A stretch of 64,000 nucleotides of DNA from Rubrivivax sp. (GCA_030680415.1 JAUXVE010000079.1:1-64000); one strand, 5' to 3'. Counted from the first letter of the stretch, positions 27,311 to 38,440 are shown. The notes: generated by a model from the letters alone, not told the origin. Numbers and translations: made by a program.

Positions 27311-29031
27311 TTGCTCGCGTCGTTCGGGCGTGCGGGGGCCGCCGGCGTGCGGCCCGGGGTGTGGCTGGCCGGCGCCGCGGTGCTGGCCTTCCTGCTGCTG
27401 TTCCTGGTGCTGCCGGTGGGGCGCGTCTTCATCACCGCCTTCCTGGACGCCGACGGCGGTTTCACGCTCGGCCACGTCGGCACCTTCTTCGACCAGGCGC
27501 TGATGCGCGAGTCCTTCTTCAACAGCCTGTACGTGGCCGTGATGTCGGCCGTCTGGGCGGCGCTGATCGCGGTGCCGCTGGCCTATTTCACGGTGCGCTT
27601 CGACTTCCGCGGCGCGCTGCTGATCCAGACCCTGGGCGTGCTGCCGCTGATCATGCCGCCCTTCGTCGGCGCGGTGGCGCTGCAGCTGATCTTCGGCCGC
27701 TCGGGTGCGATCAACCTGCTGCTGGGTGAACACCTCGGCTTCACGCTGCCGATCATGGACGGCCTCAACGGCGTCGTCTTCGTCGAGGCCATCCACTACT
27801 TTCCCTTCATCCTGATGAACCTCACGGTGGCGCTGCGCAACATCGACGGCGCCATGGAGGAAGCCGCGCTCAACCTCGGCTGCAAGGGCTGGCGCCTCTT
27901 CTGGCGTGTCATCTTCCCGCTCGGCGCACCCGGCTTCGTGGCCGGCGCTTCGCTGGTCTTCGTGAAGGTCTTCGACGACCTCGGCACACCACTGGTGATG
28001 GGCCAGACCAACCTGCTGGCGCCGCAGGCCTACCTGCGCATCACGCAGGTCGGGCTGGAAGACCCGCTGGGCTACGTCATCAGCGTCATCATGATCGTCT
28101 TCAGCATCGCCGCCATGGCGCTGTCGGCGCGGGCACTGAAGGGCCGCGACTACGCCACGCTGCAAAAGGGCGGCGCCGGCGTGCAGCGCCGGCGCCTGAC
28201 GCCGCTGGCTTCCGTGGCGGCGTACGGCTGGATCGGCCTCGTGCTGCTGCTCGTGCTGTCGCCGCACGTCGGCGTGCTGCTGCTGTCGTTCGCGCAGGTC
28301 TGGAGCTACTCGCCGCTGCCCGACGCCTACACGCTGGCGCACTACGCCACGGTGTTCCAGGACTCCAGCGGCATGATCCGCAACACGCTGCTGTACTGCG
28401 GCCTGGCGGCGGGACTGGATGTCGTGCTCGGCGTGACCATCGCCTACCTGATGCTGCGCACCACGCTGCCGGCGCGGCAGTGGCTGGACTGGATCGCCAC
28501 CGCGTCGCTGGCGGTGCCGGGCATCGTGCTGGCCATCGGCTACCTGCGGCTGTACAAGGGCATGCTGATCCCGGGCACCGAAGTGCTGTTCACCGGCACC
28601 TGGGTCATGATCATGCTGGCCTACGCGGTGCGCCGCCTGCCCTATGCGCTGCGCTCGTGCGTGGCGGCGCTGCAGCAGGTGCACGTGAGCCTGGAAGAGG
28701 CCGCCGAGAGCGTGGGCGCGACCAAGCTGCGCACCATCCGCCGTGTCGTCGTGCCGCTGATGGCCGGCGGCATCCTGGCCGGTTTCGTGACCAGCTTCAT
28801 CACCGCGGCAGTGGAGCTGTCGGCGACCATCCTGCTGACCTCGGCCGAATCGCAGGCGCCCATGAGCTACGGCATCTACCTCTACATGCAAAGCGTGGCC
28901 GGGCGCGGCCCGGGCGCGGCGCTGGGCGTGCTGGCGATCGCCGTGGTGGCGGTTGGCACCTACATCTCGCACGTGGTGGTGGAGCGCACCGGCCAGCGCT
29001 TTGCGGCGCTGCCGGCCGTGGGAGAGAAGGC

Positions 29032-29035
<4 letters not shown>
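27311..29035 (+). CDS. ABC transporter permease with two fused membrane domains
   Basis: The 574-aa inner-membrane protein carries two consecutive BPD-type permease domains, each with an EAA loop. The first reads MEEAALNLGCKGWRLFWRVI and the second LEEAAESVGATKLRTIRRVV. This fused layout is found in Fe(III) (FbpB), thiamine (ThiP) and aminoethylphosphonate-like systems. The TTG start at 27311 has AAGG six bases upstream; two in-frame GTG codons shortly after are alternatives. It begins six bases after the binding-protein stop and ends in an ATGA overlap with the ATPase gene. Confidence 0.9.
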
Positions 29036-30117
<1,082 letters not shown>

Positions 30118-30124
30118 CGCCGGT

Positions 30125-30146
30125 GGCGCCCGAGGCCACGGGCGCC
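30125..30146. terminator. Hairpin between convergent ABC ATPase and HIT genes
   Basis: GGCGCCCG-AGGCCA-CGGGCGCC forms an 8-bp GC stem. It sits just after the ATPase stop (30117) and directly before the HIT stop at 30147, so it could serve both strands. There is no strong T tract. Confidence 0.5.
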
Positions 30147-30566
30147 CTACGGTGACCCGGCGGCCGGCACCTGCAGCCGCGCTGCCAGCTCGCGCAGGCG
30201 CTCGATGCCCGGCTCCTTGCGTGGCCAGCTCAGCTCGACGCCGTCGCCGGCATGGCGCGGCAGCACATGCAGGTGCAGGTGCGGCACCGTCTGCCAGCCA
30301 GCAGGCCGGTTGGCCTGCAGCACGGTGATGCCTTCCGGCGCGAAGGCCGCCTGCACCGCCAGCGCGATGCGGCGTGCGGCGCGCATCAGCGCCGCGGCCT
30401 CGTCGTCGCTGCAGTCCAGCAGCGTCGCGCGCGGCGCCTTGGTGGCGACGATGACGTGGCCGTCGTTGACCTGACCCGCGTCCATGAAGGCGAAGACGAA
30501 TTCGTCCTCATAGACCTTGGCGCAGGGCAGTTCGCCGTGCAGCAGCTTTTCGAACAGGGTGCTCAT
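30147..30566 (-). CDS. HIT-family nucleotide hydrolase
   Basis: The 139-aa protein has the histidine triad HLHLHVLP near residue 105 and the family N-terminal pattern FEKLLHGELPCAKVYEDEFVFAFMD. HIT proteins hydrolyse AMP-linked substrates such as adenosine phosphoramidates or dinucleoside polyphosphates. The exact substrate is unknown. ATG 30566 is preferred to an upstream start that would add 11 unrelated residues. It lies downstream of the DksA-like gene on the same strand, 52 bp away. Confidence 0.9.
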   Translation of the reverse strand: MSTLFEKLLHGELPCAKVYEDEFVFAFMDAGQVNDGHVIVATKAPRATLLDCSDDEAAALMRAARRIALAVQAAFAPEGITVLQANRPAGWQTVPHLHLHVLPRHAGDGVELSWPRKEPGIERLRELAARLQVPAAGSP

Positions 30567-30618
30567 GGAGCCATATCGTCGCACGGGTGCGGCCGGCAAA
30601 CGCTGCCGGCCACGCGGA

Positions 30619-30990
30619 TCAGCGCGTTTTCTCGCGCAGCGCCTCGCAGGCCACGCAACGCAATGCGTGCGGCTCGATCTTCAGACGGTCGAACGGGATC
30701 CCGGCACCGCAGTCGACGCATAGGCCGTAGTCGTCATCGTGCACCCGCGCCAGCGCGCGGCCCAGGGCCGCCATCTCCTGCGCATCCAGGTCGGACAGCG
30801 CCATGTCCACCTCGCGATCCATGGCCCGCTGCGGCGCGTCGTCGTAGTCCTGCGCCAGCACGTCGCGCGCATGTTCACTGCGCGTGCGACCCTCCTGGTG
30901 TACGTCCAGTTGCTGGCTTAAACGGCGCTGGCGCAACTCCAGTTCGGACTCCAGCAAGGCGCGCTGGCCGCTCGTAAGGTGGGTGCTCAT
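30619..30990 (-). CDS. DksA/TraR-type zinc-finger protein
   Basis: The 123-aa protein has a coiled-coil-like N-terminal half (ESELELRQRRLSQQLDVH) and a C-terminal C4 zinc finger CVDCG … RCVAC. DksA-like proteins enter the RNA polymerase secondary channel and modulate the stringent response. The acidic tip DLDAQEM is present in a region where DksA has its DxxDxA motif. It is shorter than classical DksA (about 150 aa), so it is a paralogue of the YbiI/TraR type rather than the main DksA. Start ATG 30990. Confidence 0.85.
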   Translation of the reverse strand: MSTHLTSGQRALLESELELRQRRLSQQLDVHQEGRTRSEHARDVLAQDYDDAPQRAMDREVDMALSDLDAQEMAALGRALARVHDDDYGLCVDCGAGIPFDRLKIEPHALRCVACEALREKTR

Positions 30991-31092
30991 GGCGCTGGTC
31001 TCCTTCCTGCGCATCATGCGCCATGCCGGCAAGGCCCGGGCTGACAAATGTCAAGCCACCCGCCGCGGCTGCCAGAATGGGCGCATACGACC

Positions 31093-32322
31093 ATGGAACA
31101 GCCAACCCCGCTTCCCAGCCGCTGCGACGTGCTCGTCGTCGGCGCCGGCCCGGCCGGCAGCGCCTGCGCGCTCTGGCTGGCGCGAGCCGGCCACGACGTG
31201 CTGCTGGCCGACCAGCACACCTTCCCGCGCGACAAGGTCTGCGGCGACGGGCTGATACCGGACACGCACGCCGCGCTGCGCCGGCTCGGCGTCTACGACG
31301 AGGTGGCGGCGCTGGCCGCGCCGGTGCCGCACGTGCGCTGCATCGGCCCGCGCGGTGCCTTTGTCGACGTCGCGGGCACGCTTTCGGTGCTGCCGCGCAA
31401 GACGCTGGACCACATCCTCGTGCGCGCCGCCGAGCGCGCCGGCGCGCGACTGTTGGCGCCGCTGCGCTTCGAGGCGCCGCTGCTCGAAGGCGAGCGTGTC
31501 GTCGGCGCCCGTTTCCAGGCCGCTGGCGGCGGGCACGAGATCACGGCACGCTGGGTCGTGCTGGCCACCGGCGCGGTGCCGCAGGCGCTGATCGCTAGCG
31601 GCCTGTGCGAGCGCCGCACGCCCAGCGGCGTGGCCTTGCGCGGCTATGTGCGCCACGACGCGATGGTCGGCCGCATCAAGCAGATGCAGCTGGTGTGGCA
31701 CCCGCGGCTGCGCGGCGGCTACGGCTGGATCTTTCCGGCGCCCGGCGGACTGTTCAACATCGGCACCGGCCTCACCGGCAGCCACATCGTGCAGCGCAAC
31801 GGCAAGGGGCGCATGCAGGACATCAACCTGCGCGACATGCTCGATGCCTTCTGCGAGGTCTACGCGCCGGCGCGCGAGCTGATGAGCGGCGGTGAACTGC
31901 AGGGCGAAATCAAGGGCGCGCCCTTGCGCTGCACGCTGCGCGGTGCCCGCTGGTCGCGCCCGGGGCTGCTGGTGGCCGGCGAAGCCGCCGGCAGCACCTA
32001 TGCCTTCAGCGGTGAAGGCATAGGCAAGGCCATGGAGACCGGCCTGCTGGCCGCCGAGGCACTGCTGGCGCGTCGGCAAGTGGCCGACGACGACGCGGTG
32101 CGCCAACGCTATGAAGCCGCGCTGCGCACGCTGCAACCCAGGTTCGACCTCTACGAGACCGCCAGCCACGTCAACCTGCACCCCTGGATTGCCGATCTGG
32201 TGGTCTGGCGCGCCCGGCGCAGCGCACGCATCCGCAGCCGTCTCGCGGGCATCCTGGAGGAAACCCAGAACCCCGGCCGACTCTTCAGCTGGAGCGGCAT
32301 GAGCAAGCTGATGTTCGAATGA
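31093..32322 (+). CDS. FAD-dependent oxidoreductase, geranylgeranyl-reductase-like
   Basis: The 409-aa protein opens with an FAD-binding Rossmann motif VLVVGAGPAGSACALWLARA, followed by FPRDKVCGDGL and the second FAD motif VAGEAAGSTYAFSGEGIGKA. This is the pattern of the geranylgeranyl reductase / group A flavoprotein family, which includes bacterial prenyl reductases and hydroxylases. The C-terminal region shows YETASHVNLHPW. No pathway neighbour identifies the substrate. ATG 31093 leaves a 102-bp divergent gap to the DksA-like gene. Confidence 0.85.
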   Translation: MEQPTPLPSRCDVLVVGAGPAGSACALWLARAGHDVLLADQHTFPRDKVCGDGLIPDTHAALRRLGVYDEVAALAAPVPHVRCIGPRGAFVDVAGTLSVLPRKTLDHILVRAAERAGARLLAPLRFEAPLLEGERVVGARFQAAGGGHEITARWVVLATGAVPQALIASGLCERRTPSGVALRGYVRHDAMVGRIKQMQLVWHPRLRGGYGWIFPAPGGLFNIGTGLTGSHIVQRNGKGRMQDINLRDMLDAFCEVYAPARELMSGGELQGEIKGAPLRCTLRGARWSRPGLLVAGEAAGSTYAFSGEGIGKAMETGLLAAEALLARRQVADDDAVRQRYEAALRTLQPRFDLYETASHVNLHPWIADLVVWRARRSARIRSRLAGILEETQNPGRLFSWSGMSKLMFE

Positions 32323-32344
32323 TCCCTCGCGAAAGGCCCCACCG

Positions 32345-33250
32345 ATGAAGCCGTGTTTCCTCATCAGCACCCTCCTTGCCCTGAGCGTCACGCTCGCCGC
32401 CTGCGGTGGCGGCGGCGGCGACAGCGGCACCCAGCCCGCCAGCGTCAGCTCGGTCATGGTTGGCGCCCCCATGTACGGTCAGCCGCTGCTGTTCACCATC
32501 AACGGCAGCCAGCTCGCCGGCGGCATCGACCTCAGCTCGGCGGGCTGCCGCGACTTCACGCTCGGCACCGCCGCGCCCCACATCAGCAGCGCCAGCGTGG
32601 CCTACTACCGCTGCACCGTGATGGCAGTCGGTGCACAGCAGGCCAGCGTGATGCGCCGCAGTGACAACACGGTGCTGGCCACGGTCGAATACACCGTGCC
32701 CGTGCCGCAGGTGACGCTGAACGTGAGCAACGGCGCGTCGGCCGGCAGCGGGCCGGTCAACGGCAGCCTGGTCATCACGCTGGCGCCGCAGCAGGCGCCG
32801 ATCACGGTGGACAACTTCCTGGCCTACGTCAACGGCGGTTTCTATGACGGCACCGTCTTCCACCGCAACGCGCCCGGCTTCGTGCTGCAGGGCGGGGGCT
32901 GGGCGGCCGCACTGAACCCCGCCCTGCCGGTGCCGGCGCCCAAGGCCACCCAGGCGCCGATCGCACTGGAAGTCGGCCGCGGCCTGAGCAACCTGCGCCT
33001 GTCGGTGGCCATGGCGCGCACCGGCGTGCTGAATTCGGCCACTTCGCAGTTCTTCATCAACCTCGCCGACAACGCCTTCCTGGACACCTCGGGCGGCGGC
33101 TATGCGGTGTTCGGCAACGTCACCGCCGGCGCTGCCGTCGTCGACGCGATGGCCGCCGCGACCTGCGCCCCTTACCCGGCACTGCTGGGGGCGGGCGAGT
33201 GCCTGCCGGTGCCCAACGTGGTGGTGTGGGCGGCGCGCCAGACACGCTGA
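32345..33250 (+). CDS. Lipoprotein with cyclophilin-type peptidyl-prolyl isomerase domain
   Basis: The 301-aa protein has a lipoprotein signal peptide with lipobox LAAC at 18–21, followed by GGGGG. An uncharacterised N-terminal domain (about 30–120) precedes a cyclophilin domain: VITLAPQQAPITVDNFLAYV, FYDGTVFHRNAPGFVLQGGG and SATSQFFINLADNAFLD. The catalytic Arg of FHR and the QFFIN motif are present. It probably acts as an envelope-anchored foldase. The start follows the FAD reductase by 22 bp with GAAAGG upstream, so they may be cotranscribed. Confidence 0.88.
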   Translation: MKPCFLISTLLALSVTLAACGGGGGDSGTQPASVSSVMVGAPMYGQPLLFTINGSQLAGGIDLSSAGCRDFTLGTAAPHISSASVAYYRCTVMAVGAQQASVMRRSDNTVLATVEYTVPVPQVTLNVSNGASAGSGPVNGSLVITLAPQQAPITVDNFLAYVNGGFYDGTVFHRNAPGFVLQGGGWAAALNPALPVPAPKATQAPIALEVGRGLSNLRLSVAMARTGVLNSATSQFFINLADNAFLDTSGGGYAVFGNVTAGAAVVDAMAAATCAPYPALLGAGECLPVPNVVVWAARQTR

Positions 33251-33278
33251 GTAGACGCCCCCGCACAAGCGCAGCGCC

Positions 33279-34445
33279 TCACGGTCGCGCTGCGGCCGTC
33301 GCGCTCACCACCCGGTACACGAAATGCAGCTTGGCCACCGCGTGGTGGCTGAGCACGAAGGGGCAGAGGTCGGGCTGCCCCATGCTGCGCGCCAGCTCGT
33401 TCATCAGCGCCGTGATCTGCAGCCAGGCGTTGACCAGACCCAGGAAACGCGGCGCACCGGGGTCGCCGGGTGCGTCCAGCGCGTCGGCGCCGTAGGGTTC
33501 GATCTGGATTTCGACGTCGCCGCCTTCCAGGCCGAAGCTCAGCGCCGTGTCGAGCGTGTCCACCATGTGCAGGTAGTTGGCCCAGGTCTCGGCCCAGTCC
33601 TCCCACGTATGCGCGCTGGCGTAGGCACTGACGCAGCGCTGCGGCCAGTCGGCCGCCGGTCCGGTCTGGTAGTGACGCTCCAGCGCTGCCGCATAGTCCT
33701 GCCGCTCGTCGCCGAAGCGCGCGCGGAAGGGCCCCAGCCAGCCGCTGCCGGCCACCAGGCGGTCCCAGTAGTAGTGGCCGATCTCGTGGCGCAGGTGGCC
33801 GAGCAAGGTGCGGTAGGGCTCGCGTAGCGTGTTGCGCAGGGTTTCGCGCGTGGCGTCGTCGGCTTCGTCGAGGTCCAGCGTGATGAGTCCGTCCGCGTGG
33901 CCCGTCGCCACCCGCGGCGCGCCGGGCGCAGAGCGCAGGAAGTCGAACATGACACCGCGCTCGGGGTCTTCGCTGACCTTGGACTGCAGCGGCAGCCCCA
34001 GCGCCAGCAACTGCGACACCAGGCGCCGCTTGGCGCGTTCGACGCGGCTCCACAGCAGCGCGTTGTCGCCTTCGTCGAGGTCGGGGATCGTGTGGTTCAG
34101 TCGGCAGGCGCGACACAGGCCGTTGTGGGCCCGGGCCTGATCAGACGGCAGCAGCCAGTTGCAGCCGGCGGGACCGAAGTTGGCGCAGCGCTGCAAGGGC
34201 GGGTCGGGCTCACCGGCGTCGTCGGCCGCGCGCCAGATGCCGGGCTGCAGCCCCGGCACCAGCGAGCGCAGCGTCAGTGCCTCGGCGTCGAACCCCAGTT
34301 CGCTGCCGCAGGCCAGGCACACGCTGTTGCGGAAGAACACCGGCTGGCCGCAGCGGCAGCGGTCGTTGCGCGCCGCCTGCGGCCGCATGCCCGGCCCGAG
34401 CACGCCGCTCAGGCCGTGGCCGAGCATGCTCAACAGGGGCTTCAT
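33279..34445 (-). CDS. Putative zinc-binding metallopeptidase
   Basis: The 388-aa protein has an N-terminal zinc-ribbon-like region (cysteines near 30, 32, 43, 46, 87, 95, 111 and 114) and a gluzincin-like motif HEIGHYYWD at about 220. The acidic HTWEDWAETWANYLH stretch lies downstream and could supply the third metal ligand. It matches a family annotated as putative zinc-binding metallopeptidases of unknown target. ATG 34445 is the start; the open frame continues far upstream only as a shadow of the carboxypeptidase gene on the other strand. It is convergent with the cyclophilin gene. Confidence 0.85.
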   Translation of the reverse strand: MKPLLSMLGHGLSGVLGPGMRPQAARNDRCRCGQPVFFRNSVCLACGSELGFDAEALTLRSLVPGLQPGIWRAADDAGEPDPPLQRCANFGPAGCNWLLPSDQARAHNGLCRACRLNHTIPDLDEGDNALLWSRVERAKRRLVSQLLALGLPLQSKVSEDPERGVMFDFLRSAPGAPRVATGHADGLITLDLDEADDATRETLRNTLREPYRTLLGHLRHEIGHYYWDRLVAGSGWLGPFRARFGDERQDYAAALERHYQTGPAADWPQRCVSAYASAHTWEDWAETWANYLHMVDTLDTALSFGLEGGDVEIQIEPYGADALDAPGDPGAPRFLGLVNAWLQITALMNELARSMGQPDLCPFVLSHHAVAKLHFVYRVVSATAAARP

Positions 34446-34476
34446 CGGCGCAGTGTAGCCACGCCGCAATGCCGGC

Positions 34477-34610
34477 ATGTGCCAGTTGCCGGGAATGAAC
34501 GCCAACACGCCGACCGACGTAATGTTCAGCTTCACGGGCCTGGCCAGCTGCGCCCACGAGCACCGGGACGGCTTCGGCATCGCCTCCTTCGAAAGCAAGG
34601 CACTGCGCCG
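34477..34610 (+). pseudogene. Truncated class II glutamine amidotransferase (YafJ-like) remnant
   Basis: The frame starts MCQLPGMNANTPTDVMFSFT, with the class II nucleophile Cys2, and continues to HRDGFGIASFESKAL, matching the N-terminal 45 or so residues of YafJ-type glutamine amidotransferases. After that the similarity stops and the frame runs into unrelated sequence before the carboxypeptidase gene. A complete enzyme would need about 250 residues, so this is a relic left by a deletion. Confidence 0.7.
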
Positions 34611-34793
34611 GGCAAGCTGCGTGTCTTCAGCGACGGCGAGCGCTCGGCGGTGCAGTCGTCCATGCCGGCGCGGCCGGCCCGCAACGCAGGTGGGGTCGCG
34701 GCAGGTGGGGGCTCCTTTCAAGGGTCGGCAACGAAGCGAGGCGGCCGCGGCGCGGGTAGCATCCAAGGCACCCGATTGCCGCCCATCTTCCGC

Positions 34794-36488
34794 ATGCCCG
34801 ACATCCCCGTCCCACGCTTCGACCAGTTCTACCGCTACCCCGAGCTGACGCGCCTGCTGCGCGACTACGCTGCCGCGGCGCCGCAGCTCGTGAGCCTGTC
34901 CAGCCTGGGCAAGAGCTGGGAAGGGCGTGACATCTGGCTGCTGACGATCACCAACCAGGCCACCGGCAGCGACACCGACAAGCCGGCATTCTGGGTCGAC
35001 GGCAACATCCACGCCGCCGAGCTGACGGCCAGCACGGCCTGCCTGTACTGGCTGCACCAGCTCGTCTCGGGCTACGACAGCGACCCCAGGATCCGCCAGC
35101 TGCTCGACACCCGCGTCGTCTACATGGCGCCCAGGCTGAACCCCGACGGCGCCGAACTCGCACTGGCCGACCGGCCGCGGCACATCCGCTCGTCGACCCG
35201 CCCCTACCCCTACGACGAGCAGCCGGTCGAAGGCCTGACCATCGAGGACGTCGACGGCGATGGGCGCGTGCTGAGCATGCGCATCCCCGACCCGCACGGC
35301 CCCTACAAGAAACACGCCACCGAGCCGCGTCTGATGGTGCCGCGCGAGCCCGGCGAGTTCGGCGGCGAGTACTACCGCCTCATCCCCGAAGGCACGCTGA
35401 AGAACTTCGACGGCTTGAGGATCACCGCCAACCCCGACCGCGAGGGGCTGGACCTGAACCGCAACTTCCCCGCCTACTGGCGCCAGGAATTCGAACAGGT
35501 CGGCGCCGGCCCCTACCCCACCAGCGAGCCGGAGGTGCGGGCGATGGTGGACTTCATCACCCGGCACCCCAACATCGGCGCCGCGGTCAGCTTCCACACC
35601 CACAGCGGCGTCATCCTGCGGCCCATGGGCACGCAGAGCGACGACGACATGACGCCCGAGGACCTGTGGATGTACAAGCGGCTGTCGGACCTCGGCGCCA
35701 AGCTCACCGGCTACCCTGCGATCAGCATCTTCCACGAGTTCAAGTACCACCCCAAGCAGACCATCACCGGCACCCAGGACTGGGTCTACGAACACCTCGG
35801 GGCGCTGTTCTGGACGGTCGAGATCTGGGCCCCCAACAAGGAAGCCGGCATCACCGACTACCCCTGGATCGAGTGGTACCGCGACCATCCGCCCGAGGAC
35901 GACCTCAAGCTGCTGAAGTGGAGCGACGAGCAATGCGCCGGACTGGCCTACGTCGAGTGGCGCCCTTACCGCCATCCGCAACTCGGCATGGTCGAGCTGG
36001 GGGGCTGGGACAAGATGAACTTCTGGCGCAACCCGCCGCCGCACCTGCGCGAACGCGAGGCTGCGCGTTTCCCGGGCTGGCTGACGCAGCTCGCGCTGTC
36101 GCTGCCGCGCCTGGAGGTGCTGCGTGCCGAGGTGCGCGCGCTCGGTGCCGACACCTGGCGCGTGCGCTTCGCGGTCGCCAACGGCGGCTACCTGCCGGCC
36201 TACGTGACCAAGCGCGCGCTCGAACGCAAGACGGCACGCGGCACGGTGTTCAACATTCACCTGCCGCCGGGCGTGAGCCTGGCCAGCGGGTCCGAGCGTG
36301 TGGTGGGCCCGCACCTGGAAGGCCACGCGCCGAAGAGCTCGCTGCAGGCCTTCCTGCCCAGCCGCGAGATCACCGGCGACCGCGCGGTGGTCGAATGGGT
36401 GGTGCGTGGACCGCGCGGCACGGCGGTGGCGCTGACGGCAACGGCCGACCGGGCGGGCACCGTGCGCACCGAAGTCACTCTGGATTGA
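34794..36488 (+). CDS. M14-family zinc carboxypeptidase
   Basis: The 564-aa protein has the M14 metal-binding motif HAAE (His73, Glu76) in DGNIHAAELTAS, the third ligand in VSFHTHSG, and a TVEIW Glu in place of the usual catalytic position. DLNRNFPAYW and RLNPDGAE are further family marks. The C-terminal 150 residues form an extra beta-rich domain (LEVLRAEVRALGADTWRVRF onward). No signal peptide is apparent, so a cytoplasmic location is likely. ATG 34794 is preferred to longer upstream frames. Confidence 0.9.
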   Translation: MPDIPVPRFDQFYRYPELTRLLRDYAAAAPQLVSLSSLGKSWEGRDIWLLTITNQATGSDTDKPAFWVDGNIHAAELTASTACLYWLHQLVSGYDSDPRIRQLLDTRVVYMAPRLNPDGAELALADRPRHIRSSTRPYPYDEQPVEGLTIEDVDGDGRVLSMRIPDPHGPYKKHATEPRLMVPREPGEFGGEYYRLIPEGTLKNFDGLRITANPDREGLDLNRNFPAYWRQEFEQVGAGPYPTSEPEVRAMVDFITRHPNIGAAVSFHTHSGVILRPMGTQSDDDMTPEDLWMYKRLSDLGAKLTGYPAISIFHEFKYHPKQTITGTQDWVYEHLGALFWTVEIWAPNKEAGITDYPWIEWYRDHPPEDDLKLLKWSDEQCAGLAYVEWRPYRHPQLGMVELGGWDKMNFWRNPPPHLREREAARFPGWLTQLALSLPRLEVLRAEVRALGADTWRVRFAVANGGYLPAYVTKRALERKTARGTVFNIHLPPGVSLASGSERVVGPHLEGHAPKSSLQAFLPSREITGDRAVVEWVVRGPRGTAVALTATADRAGTVRTEVTLD

Positions 36489-36545
36489 CGGCACGAGGCG
36501 GCAGCCGACGGACAGGGGCTGAACGACGACAGCATCGGGGCAGAC

Positions 36546-38414
36546 ATGGACAACTTCTCGTCGCTGTTCGAGTTCCTGCCCATCGGTGCCTACCGCACGC
36601 TGCCCGACGGCACGCAGCTGCGCGCCAACCTGGCGCTGGTGCGGCTCAACGGCTACGCCAGCGAAGCCGAGATGCTGGCCGGCGTGCACGACATCGCGCT
36701 CGAGTGGTACGTCGACCCGCAACGCCGGGCGGTGTTTCGCCGCCTGCTCGAGGCCGAGGGGCAGGTCGCCGGCTTCGAATCCGAGGTCTGGCGCCACAAG
36801 ACACGTGAGCGCATCTGGATCAGTGAGAACGCCCACGTCGTGCGCGACGCCGCGGGTCGCATCGACTATTACGAGGGCACGGTCGAAGAGATCACCGAGC
36901 GCGTGCAGGCACGTGAAGCGCTGCGACGCAGCCAGCAGCAGCTGCAGCAGATCTTCGACCTCGTGCCGGGGGTCATCTACCGTCTCGTGACGTCACCCGA
37001 CGGGCAGACGAGGGCCAGCCTCATCAGCCCGAACGTGCGCGAGCTCTTCGGTGTCTCGGCCGAGGCCGTGCTGCGCGACCCACTCGCGTTGCGCACCCTG
37101 CGGCACCCCGACGACCGCACCCAGGCCGAGGCCAGGCTCGTGGCCGCCGCCCAGGCAGGGCAAGCGCTTGCCATCGAGTTCCGTATCGTGCTCGACGACG
37201 GTACCGTGAAGTGGATCCACCAGACCAGCAACCCGGCACCGGCCGAGGACGGCAACGAGGTGCGCATCGGGCTCATGCTCGACATCACCGCGCGCAAGCA
37301 GGCCGAACAGGCGCTGCGCGACAACAGCGAGCTCTGGAAACGCGCGCTGGAGAGCACCGGCGACGGCGTCTGGGACCTGGACCTGGCCCACGGCGAGGAG
37401 GTCTATTCGCCCCAGTGCAAGGCGCTGTACGGCTACAGCGACGATGAGCTGCCCAACCTGCCCACGGCGCTGGACCGCCTGACCCACCCCGACGACGTGC
37501 AACGCATGCGGCAGGACCGCGAAGACCACTTTGCCGGCCGCACGCCGGCCTACGTCAACGAACACCGCGTGCTGTGCAAGGACGGGCAGTGGAAGTGGAT
37601 CCTGGCGCGCGGCATCGTCATCAGCCGAGACGCGGCGGGGCGGCCGCTGCGCATGATCGGCACCCACACCGACATCACCGCCGCCAAGCAGGCCGATGCG
37701 CTGCGCTTCGAGCGCGACCGCGCGGCGGCGGCCGACCAGGCCAAGTCGCAGTTCCTGTCGCGCGTCAGCCACGAGCTGCGCACGCCGCTGAATGCCATCC
37801 TCGGTTTTGCACAATTGCTGGATATGGACGCCGGCGCCAGCAAGCGCCAGCGCGGCTGGATCGCCCATGTGCTGGCCAGCGGGCGCCACCTGCTGGCACT
37901 GATGGACGACATCCTCGAGATCTCCAGCCTGCAGACCGGGGCCCTGCCGATGACGCTCGAAAGCCTGCCCCTGCGCCCGGTGGTCGAGGAAGCCTGGGCC
38001 ATGCTGGCCGGGGCAGCGCAGGAGGCTGGCATCGCCGTCATCGACGAGGTGCCGCCCGGCCATGCGCTGACGGTGCGCGCCGACCGCAGGCGGCTCAAGC
38101 AGATCGTCAGCAACCTGTTGTCCAACGCCATCAAGTACAACCGGCCGGGCGGTTGGGTGCGCCTGCGCGCGCAAGCCGCGGGCGACCAGGTCGAGTTGGC
38201 CGTGACCGACAACGGCCCGGGCCTGGACGAAGCGCAGCGCGCGAGGCTGTTCCAGCCCTTCGAACGCCTGGGTGCGCAGCATGGTCCGGTGGCCGGCACC
38301 GGCCTCGGCCTGTCGCTGAGCCGTCAGCTCGCCGACGCGATGGGCGGCACGATCGAGGTCGACAGCACGCCCGGCGTGGGCTCGACCTTCCGCGTGCGGA
38401 TGCCTGCGGCCTGA
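36546..38414 (+). CDS. Sensor histidine kinase with three PAS domains
   Basis: The 622-aa protein has three consecutive PAS/PAC units (about 5–125, 130–255, 260–385), each ending in a typical PAC stretch (YYEGTVEEITER, VRIGLMLDITARKQAE and MIGTHTDITAAKQAD). The HisKA box SHELRTPLNAILGFAQLL and the HATPase boxes (NLLSNAIKYN, DNGPGLDE, GTGLGLSLS) follow. There is no transmembrane segment, so it senses a cytoplasmic signal such as redox, light or a ligand. No response regulator gene is adjacent, which makes it an orphan kinase. Confidence 0.92.
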   Translation: MDNFSSLFEFLPIGAYRTLPDGTQLRANLALVRLNGYASEAEMLAGVHDIALEWYVDPQRRAVFRRLLEAEGQVAGFESEVWRHKTRERIWISENAHVVRDAAGRIDYYEGTVEEITERVQAREALRRSQQQLQQIFDLVPGVIYRLVTSPDGQTRASLISPNVRELFGVSAEAVLRDPLALRTLRHPDDRTQAEARLVAAAQAGQALAIEFRIVLDDGTVKWIHQTSNPAPAEDGNEVRIGLMLDITARKQAEQALRDNSELWKRALESTGDGVWDLDLAHGEEVYSPQCKALYGYSDDELPNLPTALDRLTHPDDVQRMRQDREDHFAGRTPAYVNEHRVLCKDGQWKWILARGIVISRDAAGRPLRMIGTHTDITAAKQADALRFERDRAAAADQAKSQFLSRVSHELRTPLNAILGFAQLLDMDAGASKRQRGWIAHVLASGRHLLALMDDILEISSLQTGALPMTLESLPLRPVVEEAWAMLAGAAQEAGIAVIDEVPPGHALTVRADRRRLKQIVSNLLSNAIKYNRPGGWVRLRAQAAGDQVELAVTDNGPGLDEAQRARLFQPFERLGAQHGPVAGTGLGLSLSRQLADAMGGTIEVDSTPGVGSTFRVRMPAA

Positions 38415-38440
38415 CCGCATGAGAGCTTTTCGGTATGGCC

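Noticed and set aside
26954-28972. Long antisense frame over the ABC transporter genes
   Set aside because: Composition is dominated by His/Gln/Arg as expected for the complement of GC-rich coding DNA; the sense genes are clear.
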